Position numbers and translations under genes: made by a program. This document shows, in pieces, positions 8,901 through 17,949 of a DNA stretch of 62,644 nt. The notes under the pieces were generated by a model. It saw only the letters and a program-made list of their open reading frames with translations, was not told where the DNA came from and searched no databases. Each line of letters starts with the position of its first letter. The first letter of the stretch is position 1. The stretch lies in NCBI RefSeq assembly GCF_000482245.1, contig NZ_AWNH01000034.1:1-62644 (forward strand), given 5' to 3'. The DNA is from Leptolyngbya sp. Heron Island J (GTDB lineage: Bacteria > Cyanobacteriota > Cyanobacteriia > Phormidesmidales > Phormidesmidaceae).

Positions 8901-9460
8901 GGGAGTTCTACGGCAAATATGCTCTACGAACAACCAATGCTGACCTAGATTCCCTTGGAGTCACATCCACCAATACCATTCACCTGGGGCAATTAAGAGC
9001 CACCCATCGCTTTGCCTACCGCTGGGACGTCACTGGTTCAGTTCGCTATATCACCCAGCCAGAGACTAACTTTGACGAAGTTGGCTTTGCCCTCGAAGCT
9101 GGTTACTATCTAACACCAGACCTGCGACTGGGAGTAGGGTATAGCTTTGGCAGCGTCAACGATCGTTCCTTGGGCGGTAGCGGCTATCGTTCGGATGACG
9201 GTCCTTATATCGGGGTGACCTTTAAGGTCAATGAACTGTGGGATCAGTTTGGTCTACAGCAAGTTGCTCCACCTCAGCAGGAAGAATCGCTGATTGAGGC
9301 AATTGAGGCAGACGACTCACCGCCAATTGAAGACCCCGTTGGGGCTGTCCCGGCGGCGGTTACAGCTAATGACACAGCGGATTATGAAGCGGATGTCGAA
9401 GGCATCGAAGCCGACCAAGCGGCTGACAATCCACAGATCACTGACGGGGGTGAGGAGTAA
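5927..9460 (+). CDS. Large outer-membrane beta-barrel protein with Ig-like domain
   Basis: 1177 aa with an N-terminal signal peptide (about residues 1-30, ending PARAAQQ), an acidic low-complexity stretch (about 45-90), and a bacterial Ig-like domain (about 110-205: SFIPADGRSTLTIQGSVLDE). A long region (about 235-1115) follows, rich in alternating polar/hydrophobic strands with aromatic girdles, typical of an outer-membrane barrel. The C-terminus is an acidic, Ala-rich tail rather than the usual terminal aromatic strand. It is coupled to both neighbours by TAATG overlaps. It is probably an outer-membrane platform for the partner surface proteins. No TonB box or plug motif was recognised, so I do not call it a TonB receptor. 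Confidence 0.6.
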   Translation: MMMRLLSNSICLGLLTTLTGVVALLQPARAAQQQIAATTADTNVLLTPASDSPEQFAQASDDLPSDLLDSETLPAEEDPGEAEGFIDGTIIRQVPSGLPPLIQDELGDDLTLEIFPAGESFIPADGRSTLTIQGSVLDEAGRPVREDVVVTLTASGGTFIGADYDIDRSGFQVLARQGEFTVELRSSLDAQTVAIRASASAREALGLLDDEETAQQPAADLDGYTQVIFTTPYRPSLVAGVVDFRFGPGATDFWGRYADFLEPGELGEYEADLDAGIFATGTIGSWLLTAAFNSDRALNERCNDNRLYRDVQNCEQTYPTYGDSSTTDFLTPSIDSFYVRFERDSQIVGYEPDFFMWGDYDTAEFSRFSQEFSALNRQLHGFKGNYTFGNGLQLTALYANNLRALQRDTIVPDGTSGYYFLSRRLILAGSEDLFFEIEELNRPGTVIERVRLVRGVDYSIDYDRGAILFNSPVSAVDANPFGPALVRRIVATYQVDGDEDDGDLFGGRLQYNFDTSLESPSWIGASAVFEDQGAQDFSLIGVDALVQLGDSGQLVAEIARSSLDNPTVDEDGTAIRVEATGSITPDLAGTAYFRDADSGFRNTATTSFRAGQTRWGGQLGYNLSRNTQLQVQFDREENRGNEDLIPTATEQLLNPGLVRTDGATVNNSITTLRAGVQQQFGAITGNLDWVYRDRNDRVTGTDVESNQISAGLTWPLAKKWTFRAQSDITLGDEDDAYPGQSVIGLDWDVLPEVTLRFAQRFFHDDDVTPDALTTVDALVNYDLTDNTHLTGRYSILGANNGMSGQGALGLNHRLNLGPGLHADFGFQRIFGDSLSSITGGNRVIQPYAVGQSAASLGLVSGTTYTIGLEYTDNPDFQASARFEHRDSEDGNNTVVTASAAGKLSSALTTLARIEHANFANQTITDRLNSSTSARLGLAYRNPHSDKFNGLLSYEYAINPSSTPNSLLVGAGSDSIQEHTLAMEGIYAPSWRWEFYGKYALRTTNADLDSLGVTSTNTIHLGQLRATHRFAYRWDVTGSVRYITQPETNFDEVGFALEAGYYLTPDLRLGVGYSFGSVNDRSLGGSGYRSDDGPYIGVTFKVNELWDQFGLQQVAPPQQEESLIEAIEADDSPPIEDPVGAVPAAVTANDTADYEADVEGIEADQAADNPQITDGGEE

Positions 9461-11526
9461 TGAGAGCAATCATGCATGTATCCAAGCTAGTCGGAACTGC
9501 CACCCTGGCGTTCACGCTACCGCTGATGGCCTATCCGGCCCACGCAGAACCAGGGACCACCCCCTATTCTGTAATTGTCAATTCGGCCAACGATGGCGCT
9601 GTTCGTCCTGACGATGAACTGACATTGCGGGAAGCCATTGAGGTGGTTAATGGCACACTGCCTGTGACGGCACTCAGCACTGCTGAGCAAGCTCGGGTCA
9701 CTCCAGCCGCTAGTCCAACCATTAATTTCAGCCTAGCGGGTGATACCACCATTGCTTTAGTAGAACCTCTGCCACCGATCATGGCAGCAGGTACCCTGAT
9801 TGATGGTGCCAGCCAACCTGGTTATGGACCACTTTCCACAACGGATACCATGGTTACCCCTGTGCCCACCCCGGTGGTAGCCCTGACCGCCGCTACTGGG
9901 GCTGAAGTTTTGCGAGGGCTGACCATTATTGCTGACGAAGTCACCGTTCGTGGTCTGAGCATGTATGGGTTTTCTGCCAACCATCGGTCCACCCAGACAA
10001 CTCCCCCGGCCAATATCTTTATCACTCACCTCCCCCCTCCGGTGGATGCAGGTTTACCGAATACCCCTGACTGGCAGGAGCTAAGACCTGATGAAGACTC
10101 AGATGCTCCGGTGGGTGTGGTAATTGAAGACAATTGGTTGGGGATGTCGCCGTCAGGGCAAATGCCGCCCCCAGAGCAGATGTCAGCTCTGGGCGTCTTT
10201 GTTTTTAACGGTTTGGATACGGTGATTCAGCGCAACCGGATTGAGTTTCATGAGGGTAGCGGCATTATTACTGGGGCTCAGGCCATTGGTATGAATGTGA
10301 CTGAAAATACGATGCGGACTAATGGCATCGCGGGTATTCCCGATGGCATTCGGTTGGATGGCAACATTGATGGAGCCGAGATTTATGGCAACCTGATGTG
10401 CGGCATTGATGGCAGCGGTGTGTTTATGTTTAAACCCCAAGGGTCTGCCCGCATCTATAACAACGATATTCGGTTTAATGGACGGCGTTTTAGACGAGCC
10501 GCTATCTATCTCATGGGCAATGGTCATGAGGTGACGGACAATGTGATTCAACATCAGCCTGGACCAGGGGTTGCGATCGCATCCTATCCCCGTAGTGAAG
10601 GCAATATTATCCGCAACAACACCTTTGCCGCCTTAGATGGTCTGAGTGTCGATCTAGGCTTTAACGACAACAGTGGCATTCAAGATTTTCAGCGCAAAGA
10701 CGGTCCCAATCCACCGCGCAACTCCAACCTGCGTCGGCGAGATACTGCCAATGCAGGCATTAATGCTCCCGAATTTGACGACTATGTCTTTCCGGTAAGC
10801 GGCGATCAAGTCACCCTCAGCGGAATCGCCGATCCAGGCACTACTGTCGACATCTACAAAGTTGTTGACCGTCAAGGCTATTACGGTGCCCTCAACGAGT
10901 ATGTGACCACCGTAGCTACGGATGAAACTGGGAGCTTTAATGTGAGCGTTGATGCTGCAGACGGGGCATTGTTGAGCGCCATTGCCACCGATGAAATTTA
11001 CGGCACGTCTGAACCCTCAGCCATTGCCGCTGTTGGCAATCTGACGGAGGGACCCACAACACCCGCTATGCCCAGCTGTGAGATCGCTCAAGATCCACCG
11101 GAACCGGCTCCGGAGCTACCGCCAGACCCAGTGATTTTGCGCATTCCTCGCAACATTCACTTTGCCTTAGATCGGTCCGATATCTCAGCCGAATCCGCCG
11201 CGATTATGGATGAGATTATCACTGTCTTACAGGAGTATCCGTTTATCACCGTTGAACTCCAGGGCCACACTGATCCCCGAGCTAGCAATGCTTATAACCA
11301 GGCCCTGGGTGAGCGTCGGGCTCTAGCCGCTAGAAACTATCTATTGCAGCAAGGGATTGCCCCTGAGCGGATGCGTATTCGCTCCTTTGGTGAAACACAA
11401 CGAGTATCAACTGGCACGTCTCGCATTGACTATGCTCGCGATCGCCGCACCGAGTTTATCTTCACCGATACTCGCGGTCTCGACATCATCTACGAAAATT
11501 TGGAAACAGATTTACAGCCTGAATAA
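9460..11526 (+). CDS. Beta-helix protein with C-terminal OmpA peptidoglycan-binding domain
   Basis: 688 aa. The signal peptide is about residues 1-30 (MAYPAHAEP). A CSLREA-like motif (DELTLREAIEVVNG) opens a right-handed parallel beta-helix (about 60-430) with repeating N-x-I-x-x-N rungs such as NDIRFNG and NNTFAALDG. An Ig/Bacterial-Ig-like segment covers about 440-520, and a Pro-rich linker leads to an OmpA-like domain (about 555-680: GHTDPRASNAYNQALGERRA, then Arg-rich DRRTEF). OmpA_C domains bind peptidoglycan, so this protein likely tethers the complex to the wall in the periplasm. The start overlaps the barrel gene's stop as TAATG. Confidence 0.75.
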   Translation: MRAIMHVSKLVGTATLAFTLPLMAYPAHAEPGTTPYSVIVNSANDGAVRPDDELTLREAIEVVNGTLPVTALSTAEQARVTPAASPTINFSLAGDTTIALVEPLPPIMAAGTLIDGASQPGYGPLSTTDTMVTPVPTPVVALTAATGAEVLRGLTIIADEVTVRGLSMYGFSANHRSTQTTPPANIFITHLPPPVDAGLPNTPDWQELRPDEDSDAPVGVVIEDNWLGMSPSGQMPPPEQMSALGVFVFNGLDTVIQRNRIEFHEGSGIITGAQAIGMNVTENTMRTNGIAGIPDGIRLDGNIDGAEIYGNLMCGIDGSGVFMFKPQGSARIYNNDIRFNGRRFRRAAIYLMGNGHEVTDNVIQHQPGPGVAIASYPRSEGNIIRNNTFAALDGLSVDLGFNDNSGIQDFQRKDGPNPPRNSNLRRRDTANAGINAPEFDDYVFPVSGDQVTLSGIADPGTTVDIYKVVDRQGYYGALNEYVTTVATDETGSFNVSVDAADGALLSAIATDEIYGTSEPSAIAAVGNLTEGPTTPAMPSCEIAQDPPEPAPELPPDPVILRIPRNIHFALDRSDISAESAAIMDEIITVLQEYPFITVELQGHTDPRASNAYNQALGERRALAARNYLLQQGIAPERMRIRSFGETQRVSTGTSRIDYARDRRTEFIFTDTRGLDIIYENLETDLQPE

Positions 11527-11583
11527 GACCTGCTTTGACTTGTCAACCTGTCAATACCGTCAGTATTAGTAGAGAATCCTACC

Positions 11584-14500
11584 GTGAAATTTTGTCATAA
11601 CAATTCAAAGAAAAAGCACTATCCAGGTCTTCGCTCAGCTGGTATTCGGCATCTTGAGCAGGCATTTCGCAACAGCAAGCTCAGACAGGTTTTAGCCTGG
11701 AGTTTACCTCTGGCGAGTTTGTTGACCCTGGCACCAACCGCTCAAGCTCAGGTAGCTACCTCTGTGGACTGGGGAACTGGAGCTGCAGGGGAAGCTGTTG
11801 ATTTCCCTGTGGGCACCAATCAAAACACCTATACAAATGTTGGGGGAAGTGGTGTAGATGTGCGCGTCACTGTTGGAGGAGACGTCGGCAATAATGGCAA
11901 CGCTAATCTCGATCTAACCGACTCTGATTTTGTTAGTCCTTCACCACCCGATGAAACTTTACTCATCAATCTTTTAGGGGGTAATGGTGATGAAGCCACT
12001 GTTACCATTGAGTTTTTGTTAACTGGAACAGATACACCAGTTGACGTGACTCTAGCTTCTTTTCCTATTTATGACCTAGACATCCTTTTCAATAACGGCA
12101 GTGTGTCTTGGCAGGATGAAGTAGTCGTGTCCGCCACCTCAGGAGGAACTCCTGTAACTGGCATTACAACCAGTGATGGCCCTGCTCTTAACGAAGGGAC
12201 GTTTAACCAGGAAGTCATTGGACCGACATCAGTTACTATCACTGGAGTTGCGCCGGGTGATGACCCCAATAACCCTACCCAAAACGCCAACTCTCCCAGA
12301 TTCCCAGGTCAAGTTCCCGGCCCCAATAGTAACTTTGTTGGTGACTTTGTAAACGGCAACGTTACTGTTGACTTTCCAAACGCGGCTGACACAATTACAA
12401 TCCAGTTCAGTAATGGTCCAGGTACTGAAGATTTTGCCCCCCATGCGATCGCTATTGGTGACATTAACTTTACCGCCCCTCCACTTGTTGCAGAAGAACC
12501 TGCCATTGGTGTGTCGAAGCGAGTTGTGTCAGCAATCACCCAGGCTGATGGTGACTTTGAGGTGGTCTATGAAACCACGGTGGAAAATCTGGGGAATGTC
12601 ACGTTGAACAACGTGCAGCTTACGGAAGATCTGGATGATACCTACGGTGAAGGGGCCTTTTCAATTATCGGTGGGCCAACATTTACTCCCCAGGGTGTCG
12701 CCAACGAGGTCGCCTTAACTCCCAACCCTGGCTTTGATGCCGATGCTCCCAACGGCACCCCCGGTGACACCAATATTTTGGCCGCAGCACAAACACTGCA
12801 GGTGGGTGAAGAATCCACCTTCCGATTCACGGTGGAGATCGATAATGACCAGATCACCACACCAGGCACATTTACCAATCAGATTGAGGCAGTGGGCACA
12901 TCCCCCAACAACACAACGGTGGATGACGATTCAGATGATGGTGTAGAAACCGATGCTGACCCTAACGATGGCAATCCTGGCGGTGGCCCCACTGAAAATG
13001 ACCCCACTCCCGTTCAGTTGCCGCCTACGGAAGAACCCTTTATCGGGGTGTCCAAGCGAGTTATTTCGGCAACTACCCAGGCTGATGGTGACTTTGAGGT
13101 GGTCTATGAAACCACGGTGGAAAACCTGGGTAACGTCCCCTTAAACAATGTGCAACTGACTGAAGATCTGGATGATACCTACGGTGAAGGTGCTTTTTCG
13201 ATTATCGGTGGGCCAACATTTACTCCTCAGGGTATCGCCAACGAGGTTGCCTTAGTTCCTAACGGTAACTTTGATGCGGATGCCCCTGTCGGTGCTCCTG
13301 GCGATGTCAATATTCTGGTAGGCAACCAAACCCTTGATGTGGGCGAAAATTCCACGTTCCAGTTCACCGTTGAAGTGGAGAGTGACTTAGTTACTGTTCC
13401 AGATACTTTCTTGAACCAAATTGAAGCAGTGGGTACATCACCCAGTGGTACCACAGTGGATGATGATTCGGATAACGGAGTGGATACAGACCCTGACCCA
13501 GGTGATGGAACTCCTGGGGGAGGACCTAACGAAAACGATCCTACCCCAGTTCTATTACCCCCCACACCAGTAATTGGTGTAGCCAAACAGGTTAGTTCCT
13601 CGGTGATTGAGCCAGCTGGAACCTTTGGCAATGCAACCGCTCGGGTAACCTATGACATTGTCGTTGCTAACGTGGGAACCGTGCCATTAGAAGAGGTACA
13701 GGTGGATGAGGATCTAGATTCTGTTTATGGTGCAGGTGCCTTTGAGGTGGTTGATGTGACCTTAACGGCTGGAGCCACTACACTCGCGGCAGATCCTGGT
13801 TTTGATGGCATTGTTGGTGGTAATACGACACTGCTAGCGGATACGGCAGGTACACCAACAGGCACATTGGCGGTTGGTGCATCAACAACGTTTCAACTGG
13901 TTGTTGACGTCAACACAAGCAGTCCAAACCTAACACCTCCCCTACCCGGTCCCTATGTCAACCAAGTTGCCGCATCAGCTACCGATGCCGATGGCAATAC
14001 CACCAACGATTTATCTGATAGCGGTCCTGTCGTTGACCCGGATGGGGATGGGGACCCCAATGAACCAGGTGAAAATGATCCTACCCAGATTAGTTTTGAA
14101 CCGGATCTACGCCTGCTCAAACGGATCACTCAGCTGACTAGAAATGGTGTAGAGCTGGCTCTAGAGGGAGATAGTGCTGATCCAAACGGCGACGGTCAAC
14201 GGCTGCAGACCCTATCCAACAACACCTTGCCCCTGGGCCTGACCAATGTGTCAAATACCTTACAATCGGGGGACCTGGTTGAGTACACCGTATTCTTCTT
14301 CAATATCGGTACGGGGACTGCTGAAAATGTAGAAGTTTGCGATGAGCTACAGCCCCCTAGCATCCTCCAGCCAGGTAGCTTAGAACTATCTCAGCCAACA
14401 GTCGGTGGAAACTTGAACTTCTCCCCTAATGGGCCATTGTTTGAGAAAGATCCTCTAGAACCCCTGGAGCCCTCTTGCCTGTCTGCCCCTGGAGAATTTC

Positions 14501-14634
14501 CCTCCAGTAATGCCCTACCGGGTCCTGCTGGTGTTGGAGCAGGCGGTGGCGTTGTGGTCGGTGGACCTGAGTCAGGTCTCAATGTTGAAACCAGTGCCAT
14601 TGGCGCATTTCGCTTTGAGATTCGCATTCCATAA
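11584..14634 (+). CDS. Giant secreted DUF11 repeat protein
   Basis: 1016 aa; GTG start. A long N-terminal region leads to a signal peptide cleavage-like site after APTAQAQ (about residue 56). Residues about 57-300 form a beta-rich module. Three DUF11-type repeats follow (about 303-480, 482-658, 660-835), each followed by an Asp/Asn-rich linker such as DDDSDDGVETDADPNDG that resembles calcium-binding thrombospondin type-3 sequence, then a fourth DUF11 domain (about 840-1016). The first two repeats are nearly identical. It follows the OmpA-domain gene by 57 bp and ends before a hairpin terminator. It is likely the extracellular, calcium-stabilised component of the cluster; the function is inferred only. 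Confidence 0.65.
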   Translation: MKFCHNNSKKKHYPGLRSAGIRHLEQAFRNSKLRQVLAWSLPLASLLTLAPTAQAQVATSVDWGTGAAGEAVDFPVGTNQNTYTNVGGSGVDVRVTVGGDVGNNGNANLDLTDSDFVSPSPPDETLLINLLGGNGDEATVTIEFLLTGTDTPVDVTLASFPIYDLDILFNNGSVSWQDEVVVSATSGGTPVTGITTSDGPALNEGTFNQEVIGPTSVTITGVAPGDDPNNPTQNANSPRFPGQVPGPNSNFVGDFVNGNVTVDFPNAADTITIQFSNGPGTEDFAPHAIAIGDINFTAPPLVAEEPAIGVSKRVVSAITQADGDFEVVYETTVENLGNVTLNNVQLTEDLDDTYGEGAFSIIGGPTFTPQGVANEVALTPNPGFDADAPNGTPGDTNILAAAQTLQVGEESTFRFTVEIDNDQITTPGTFTNQIEAVGTSPNNTTVDDDSDDGVETDADPNDGNPGGGPTENDPTPVQLPPTEEPFIGVSKRVISATTQADGDFEVVYETTVENLGNVPLNNVQLTEDLDDTYGEGAFSIIGGPTFTPQGIANEVALVPNGNFDADAPVGAPGDVNILVGNQTLDVGENSTFQFTVEVESDLVTVPDTFLNQIEAVGTSPSGTTVDDDSDNGVDTDPDPGDGTPGGGPNENDPTPVLLPPTPVIGVAKQVSSSVIEPAGTFGNATARVTYDIVVANVGTVPLEEVQVDEDLDSVYGAGAFEVVDVTLTAGATTLAADPGFDGIVGGNTTLLADTAGTPTGTLAVGASTTFQLVVDVNTSSPNLTPPLPGPYVNQVAASATDADGNTTNDLSDSGPVVDPDGDGDPNEPGENDPTQISFEPDLRLLKRITQLTRNGVELALEGDSADPNGDGQRLQTLSNNTLPLGLTNVSNTLQSGDLVEYTVFFFNIGTGTAENVEVCDELQPPSILQPGSLELSQPTVGGNLNFSPNGPLFEKDPLEPLEPSCLSAPGEFPSSNALPGPAGVGAGGGVVVGGPESGLNVETSAIGAFRFEIRIP
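12493..13566 (+). repeat. Intragenic tandem duplication, 537-bp unit
   Basis: Two head-to-tail copies begin at 12493 and 13030 (offset 537 bp, 179 codons). They share perfectly matched stretches such as the 40-plus bases starting GCTGATGGTGACTTTGAGG. The high nucleotide identity suggests recent duplication or gene conversion inside the DUF11 gene. Confidence 0.9.
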
Positions 14635-14661
14635 CTTTTCTATGGCAATTAAATAGTTGAC

Positions 14662-14702
14662 AATACCTCTAGTGTGGCAACTTGAACCATACTAGAGGTA
14701 TT
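14662..14702 (+). terminator. Hairpin terminator after surface cluster
   Basis: AATACCTCTAGT (14662-14673) pairs perfectly with ACTAGAGGTATT (14691-14702), extended inward by GTGG/CCAT, around a 9-nt loop. It sits 28 bp after the stop of the DUF11 gene. The T-run is short, so efficiency is uncertain, but the stem is strong. Confidence 0.7.
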
Positions 14703-14851
14703 TCATCATCAATTGGAGATCAGGGTAAACGTTAGTTAGCCTGGCCAAAGGGTATCCGGTAGGTATCCCAAAGCAGTACAAAACCTGCCCCGACAAGTTT
14801 GTCTCTTTTGCACCAAGCTCACTAAATTCGACCTTGGTATAACACTCACTA

Positions 14852-15712
14852 ATGGCGTTTAGATTTAACCCAAAATTGACATTAGTCCCCCATGGTGGAC
14901 TGGGAAATCGGATGAGGGCAATTGACTCTGCGATTACATTGAGCCACAAATTGCAAAAGCAACTGACGGTGATCTGGCTGGAAAATACTCCTCAGTTAAG
15001 ATGTCCATTTGATAAGTTATTTCAGCCTATCCCTCAGGTTAATATTACATCGCCTCAACTTACATCAATTTACTTAAATCCTCAGACAAATCACGGTTCA
15101 AGCCAGCTGAAGCAAAGTTTTTTATCCCTGACAGCTAAAGTCTTTCAACAAATCAATTTTCAAAAAGTTATTGACAATGATGAAGTGATTCAACTGATAA
15201 AAAATAATCGGCTAGAAACCCTGGCAAATTATCAAAGTCTGATGATTTGGACCGATCGCAGCTTCTACCCAGACAATACCTATGGGTTATTTAAACCCAT
15301 TCCTGTCTTAGAAAAAGCAATTCGCACGCGGACGGCTGATTTTGGCAACTATACAGTCGGAATACACATCCGCCGGGGCGATCATCGTAAGTCGATTCAG
15401 CACAGTCCATTAGATTTATTTAGAGATGCGATCGCACAGGAAATCACTCAAAATCCAGACACAAACTTTTATCTGGCATCGGACTCACTACAGGTCAAGC
15501 ATCAACTGATAAAAGAATTTGGTGACCGTATTATTACCCAGCTGGCAGCGACCAGTCGTAATAACGAACAAGGCATGCAAGCAGCCGTCCTTGATTTATA
15601 TGCGCTGTCGCGTACACGCAAAATTTATGGGTCCTATTGGAGTTCTTATTCACGAGTTGCTGCCAACATTTCCAATATAGACCTCATTATTCTCAATGCC
15701 CCTACGCCTTAA
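14852..15712 (+). CDS. Fucosyltransferase-like glycosyltransferase
   Basis: 286 aa. The N-terminal PHGGLGNRMRAIDSAITLS motif corresponds to the GGLGNQ-type donor loop of GT11/GT23/GT65 (NodZ-like) enzymes, and GIHIRRGDHRKS matches the H-x-R-R-x-D motif that binds GDP-fucose. A predicted glycosyltransferase B fold fits. It probably transfers fucose or a related deoxyhexose during surface-glycan assembly in the cytoplasm. First gene of a polysaccharide cluster; 18 bp separate it from the pyruvyl transferase gene. The sugar specificity cannot be read from the sequence. Confidence 0.65.
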   Translation: MAFRFNPKLTLVPHGGLGNRMRAIDSAITLSHKLQKQLTVIWLENTPQLRCPFDKLFQPIPQVNITSPQLTSIYLNPQTNHGSSQLKQSFLSLTAKVFQQINFQKVIDNDEVIQLIKNNRLETLANYQSLMIWTDRSFYPDNTYGLFKPIPVLEKAIRTRTADFGNYTVGIHIRRGDHRKSIQHSPLDLFRDAIAQEITQNPDTNFYLASDSLQVKHQLIKEFGDRIITQLAATSRNNEQGMQAAVLDLYALSRTRKIYGSYWSSYSRVAANISNIDLIILNAPTP

Positions 15713-15730
15713 CTCATATTCCAATCCATT

Positions 15731-16927
15731 ATGGTTTTCTCAAAACGTCATCGCCTGTTGATTTGTGGGTTCTATGGCCACCACAATTTAGGCGATGAAG
15801 CCATGTTGGCCGGTATGCTGCGGCTACTCCAACGTTGTTTAGGCCCAAATTATCTTGACCAGATTACGGTCTATTCTAATGACCCAGAAGATACAGCAAT
15901 GCGCCACGGTGTGGCCACATTAGGCAATCAATTTCCCCGTCGTCGTCGTGAAAAGTGGATACAGTGGATGGACCACACGCTAGCGCTATGGCAACATCAA
16001 TTTTTTATTTTGGGAGGCGGTGATTTGCTCCGAGACTCCTCCACTCGGGATGTCGCGACCACCTGGCTGCAGCCACTGCAGCGGGCAATGACGTTAGGCT
16101 GTCGTACCATCGTTCTCGGTATTAGTGTGGGAGAAATTTGGAAACCTCAAACCAAAATGGCCATTGTTGAGACTTTAAATCGGGTTAATCTGATTGCTGT
16201 TCGCGATCAAGGATCTCAAGAGAAGTTACAGCAGATGGGGGTCACTCGTCCTATATATGTGATCAGCGATTTGGCCCTGCAGTTGACGACAACACCCATG
16301 AATTTTGGATCTCAGGCAGTATCGGCTCCTCAGAGGTCGGCTCCTAAAATTGCAATTTCAATCCGCTCACTGACAGGCCGTTTGCCGGAGATAGATCAGG
16401 CGGTTGAACACAGGTTTTATCGTGAAATGGCACAGATTATTGACTATCTGGTTGAAACCAAAGGCGCGACTGTGTCACTGTTTCCCTTTCAAACCGAAAA
16501 GCCTAATGATCGGGGACAGGACAACGATGAAGACGCTATTAACGCCGTATTACAACGGAGTCGGCAAAAGCAGCACGTCACGGCTCATGGCGCATTTAAC
16601 TCGGTGGAACAGGCGCTGGATGTTTTACAGTCGTTTGACTTAGTGATTGGCACTCGCCTGCATTCACTCATCTTGGCAGCAGGGTTAGGTATTCCCTTGT
16701 TGGCCGCTGTCTACGACCCAAAAGTCTCTGGTTTTATAACAGAAATTGAGCAGCAGGTCAACAGTTTTTCCATCCAGCAATTCACCCTGGACACTGTGAA
16801 ACCTCGGCTTGAGGCTCTCCTTAGCCAGTCGTCGCAAAGTCAGCATCGCCTCATCCAAGCTGTTGAGCGATATCGTCAGCAAATGACACCGATTGAACGT
16901 AAACTTTGTCAATTATTAGATAGCTGA
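15731..16927 (+). CDS. csaB: Polysaccharide pyruvyl transferase (CsaB-like)
   Basis: 398 aa. It starts with the family signature LLICGFYGHHNLGDEAML and contains FILGGGDLLRDSS, AISIRSLTG and the C-terminal GTRLHSLILAAGLGIPLLA block. CsaB-type enzymes add ketal-linked pyruvate from phosphoenolpyruvate to cell-wall or exopolysaccharide sugars; in Gram-positives this anchors SLH-domain proteins. Cyanobacterial S-layer and porin SLH domains bind pyruvylated glycan in a comparable way. Its TGA overlaps the ATG of the sulfotransferase (TGATG), so modification genes are coupled. Confidence 0.85.
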   Translation: MVFSKRHRLLICGFYGHHNLGDEAMLAGMLRLLQRCLGPNYLDQITVYSNDPEDTAMRHGVATLGNQFPRRRREKWIQWMDHTLALWQHQFFILGGGDLLRDSSTRDVATTWLQPLQRAMTLGCRTIVLGISVGEIWKPQTKMAIVETLNRVNLIAVRDQGSQEKLQQMGVTRPIYVISDLALQLTTTPMNFGSQAVSAPQRSAPKIAISIRSLTGRLPEIDQAVEHRFYREMAQIIDYLVETKGATVSLFPFQTEKPNDRGQDNDEDAINAVLQRSRQKQHVTAHGAFNSVEQALDVLQSFDLVIGTRLHSLILAAGLGIPLLAAVYDPKVSGFITEIEQQVNSFSIQQFTLDTVKPRLEALLSQSSQSQHRLIQAVERYRQQMTPIERKLCQLLDS

Positions 16928-17949
16928 TGGCGATGAGTCACTCCTCTGATAGTCACTCCACCGATAGCCAATCACTGGCTCCTATCTTTATCGTCGGTAT
17001 GCCTCGCTCTGGGACGACGTTACTCACCAGTATGCTGTCAGCCCATCCCCGGATTGCGATCGCGCCTGAAACCCACTATTTTTCCTATTGGCTACAAGAG
17101 TATAAAACTCTCGACCTCGCATCCTCTAAAGACTTTGAACTCTTTTGGCAAGCCCTTAGCCGCAGTCAGAGATTCTCATATTTTGGGATTGATGCCAACA
17201 AAACACGAGAGCGAATCCTCTCAAAAGGTCCACCATCACACCAGCATATTTTATCAGGCTGGTTAGAAGAGTACGCCAACAACATTAATAAACCGCGCTG
17301 GGGCGAAAAGACCCCGTTGCACTACCAGAGCTTAGATCACATTCTTACCTGGTTTCCCAATGCCCGCGTCATCTGGATGCTGCGGGACCCAAGAGCAGTA
17401 ACGGCCTCCTTGCAAAAGGTTCCTTGGGCCAGCAACTATATTCATATCCATGCCCAGCAGTGGCAAGCCAGCCTCACCAGGTTTGAACAAACCTGGCAAA
17501 AAGATGCACGCGTCCAGCTGTTACGCTATGAAAATCTTGTACAACAGCCTGAAACATCTCTCATAGCTCTGTGCCAGTTTCTTGGCGAGACCTATAGGAC
17601 CGATATGTTAATAGCCCGCTCCGAAACTCATACTCCCTTGATCAATCGTCAGGGTTGGGCTGTTCAACATTTAGAATCAGCTCTACAGCCCATATCAGCC
17701 CATGCCCTTAATAAATGGCACCATGAGCTCGCCAGTCATCAAATTGAGATGATCGACTCGCTGACATTTCCTGCTGCTGCCAAATACGGCTACACTACAC
17801 ACACATCCAACCCAGGTCCCTATGCCCGCTTCAACCTCAACCTCGAAAAGTTACAAGTAAAAATTGATCGTAAGCTCAGCTATTGGCAAACAAAATGGAT
17901 GAAACGACCCAAGCAATCAGGAAAACACATTGGCGCAGCCCCTGAATAA
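16927..17949 (+). CDS. Sulfotransferase family protein
   Basis: 340 aa. PIFIVGMPRSGTTLLTSML (about residues 20-38) is the 5'-phosphosulfate loop of PAPS-dependent sulfotransferases. VIWMLRDPRAVTASL (about 146-160) carries the 3'-phosphate-binding Arg/Ser residues, and RYENLVQQPE matches the later conserved block. The enzyme should transfer sulfate from PAPS to a carbohydrate or other small acceptor. Coupled to the pyruvyl transferase gene by TGATG. A basic C-terminal tail (KTKWMKRPKQSGKH) is unusual and might bind membrane or glycan. Confidence 0.85.
   Translation: MAMSHSSDSHSTDSQSLAPIFIVGMPRSGTTLLTSMLSAHPRIAIAPETHYFSYWLQEYKTLDLASSKDFELFWQALSRSQRFSYFGIDANKTRERILSKGPPSHQHILSGWLEEYANNINKPRWGEKTPLHYQSLDHILTWFPNARVIWMLRDPRAVTASLQKVPWASNYIHIHAQQWQASLTRFEQTWQKDARVQLLRYENLVQQPETSLIALCQFLGETYRTDMLIARSETHTPLINRQGWAVQHLESALQPISAHALNKWHHELASHQIEMIDSLTFPAAAKYGYTTHTSNPGPYARFNLNLEKLQVKIDRKLSYWQTKWMKRPKQSGKHIGAAPE

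Noticed and set aside
5927-9460. Calling the 1177-aa protein a TonB-dependent receptor
   Set aside because: No plug domain or TonB box was recognised; only a generic outer-membrane barrel is supported.
9294-9611. 105-codon frame bridging the barrel and OmpA-domain genes
   Set aside because: It overlaps two convincing genes in another frame and its product has no domain character.
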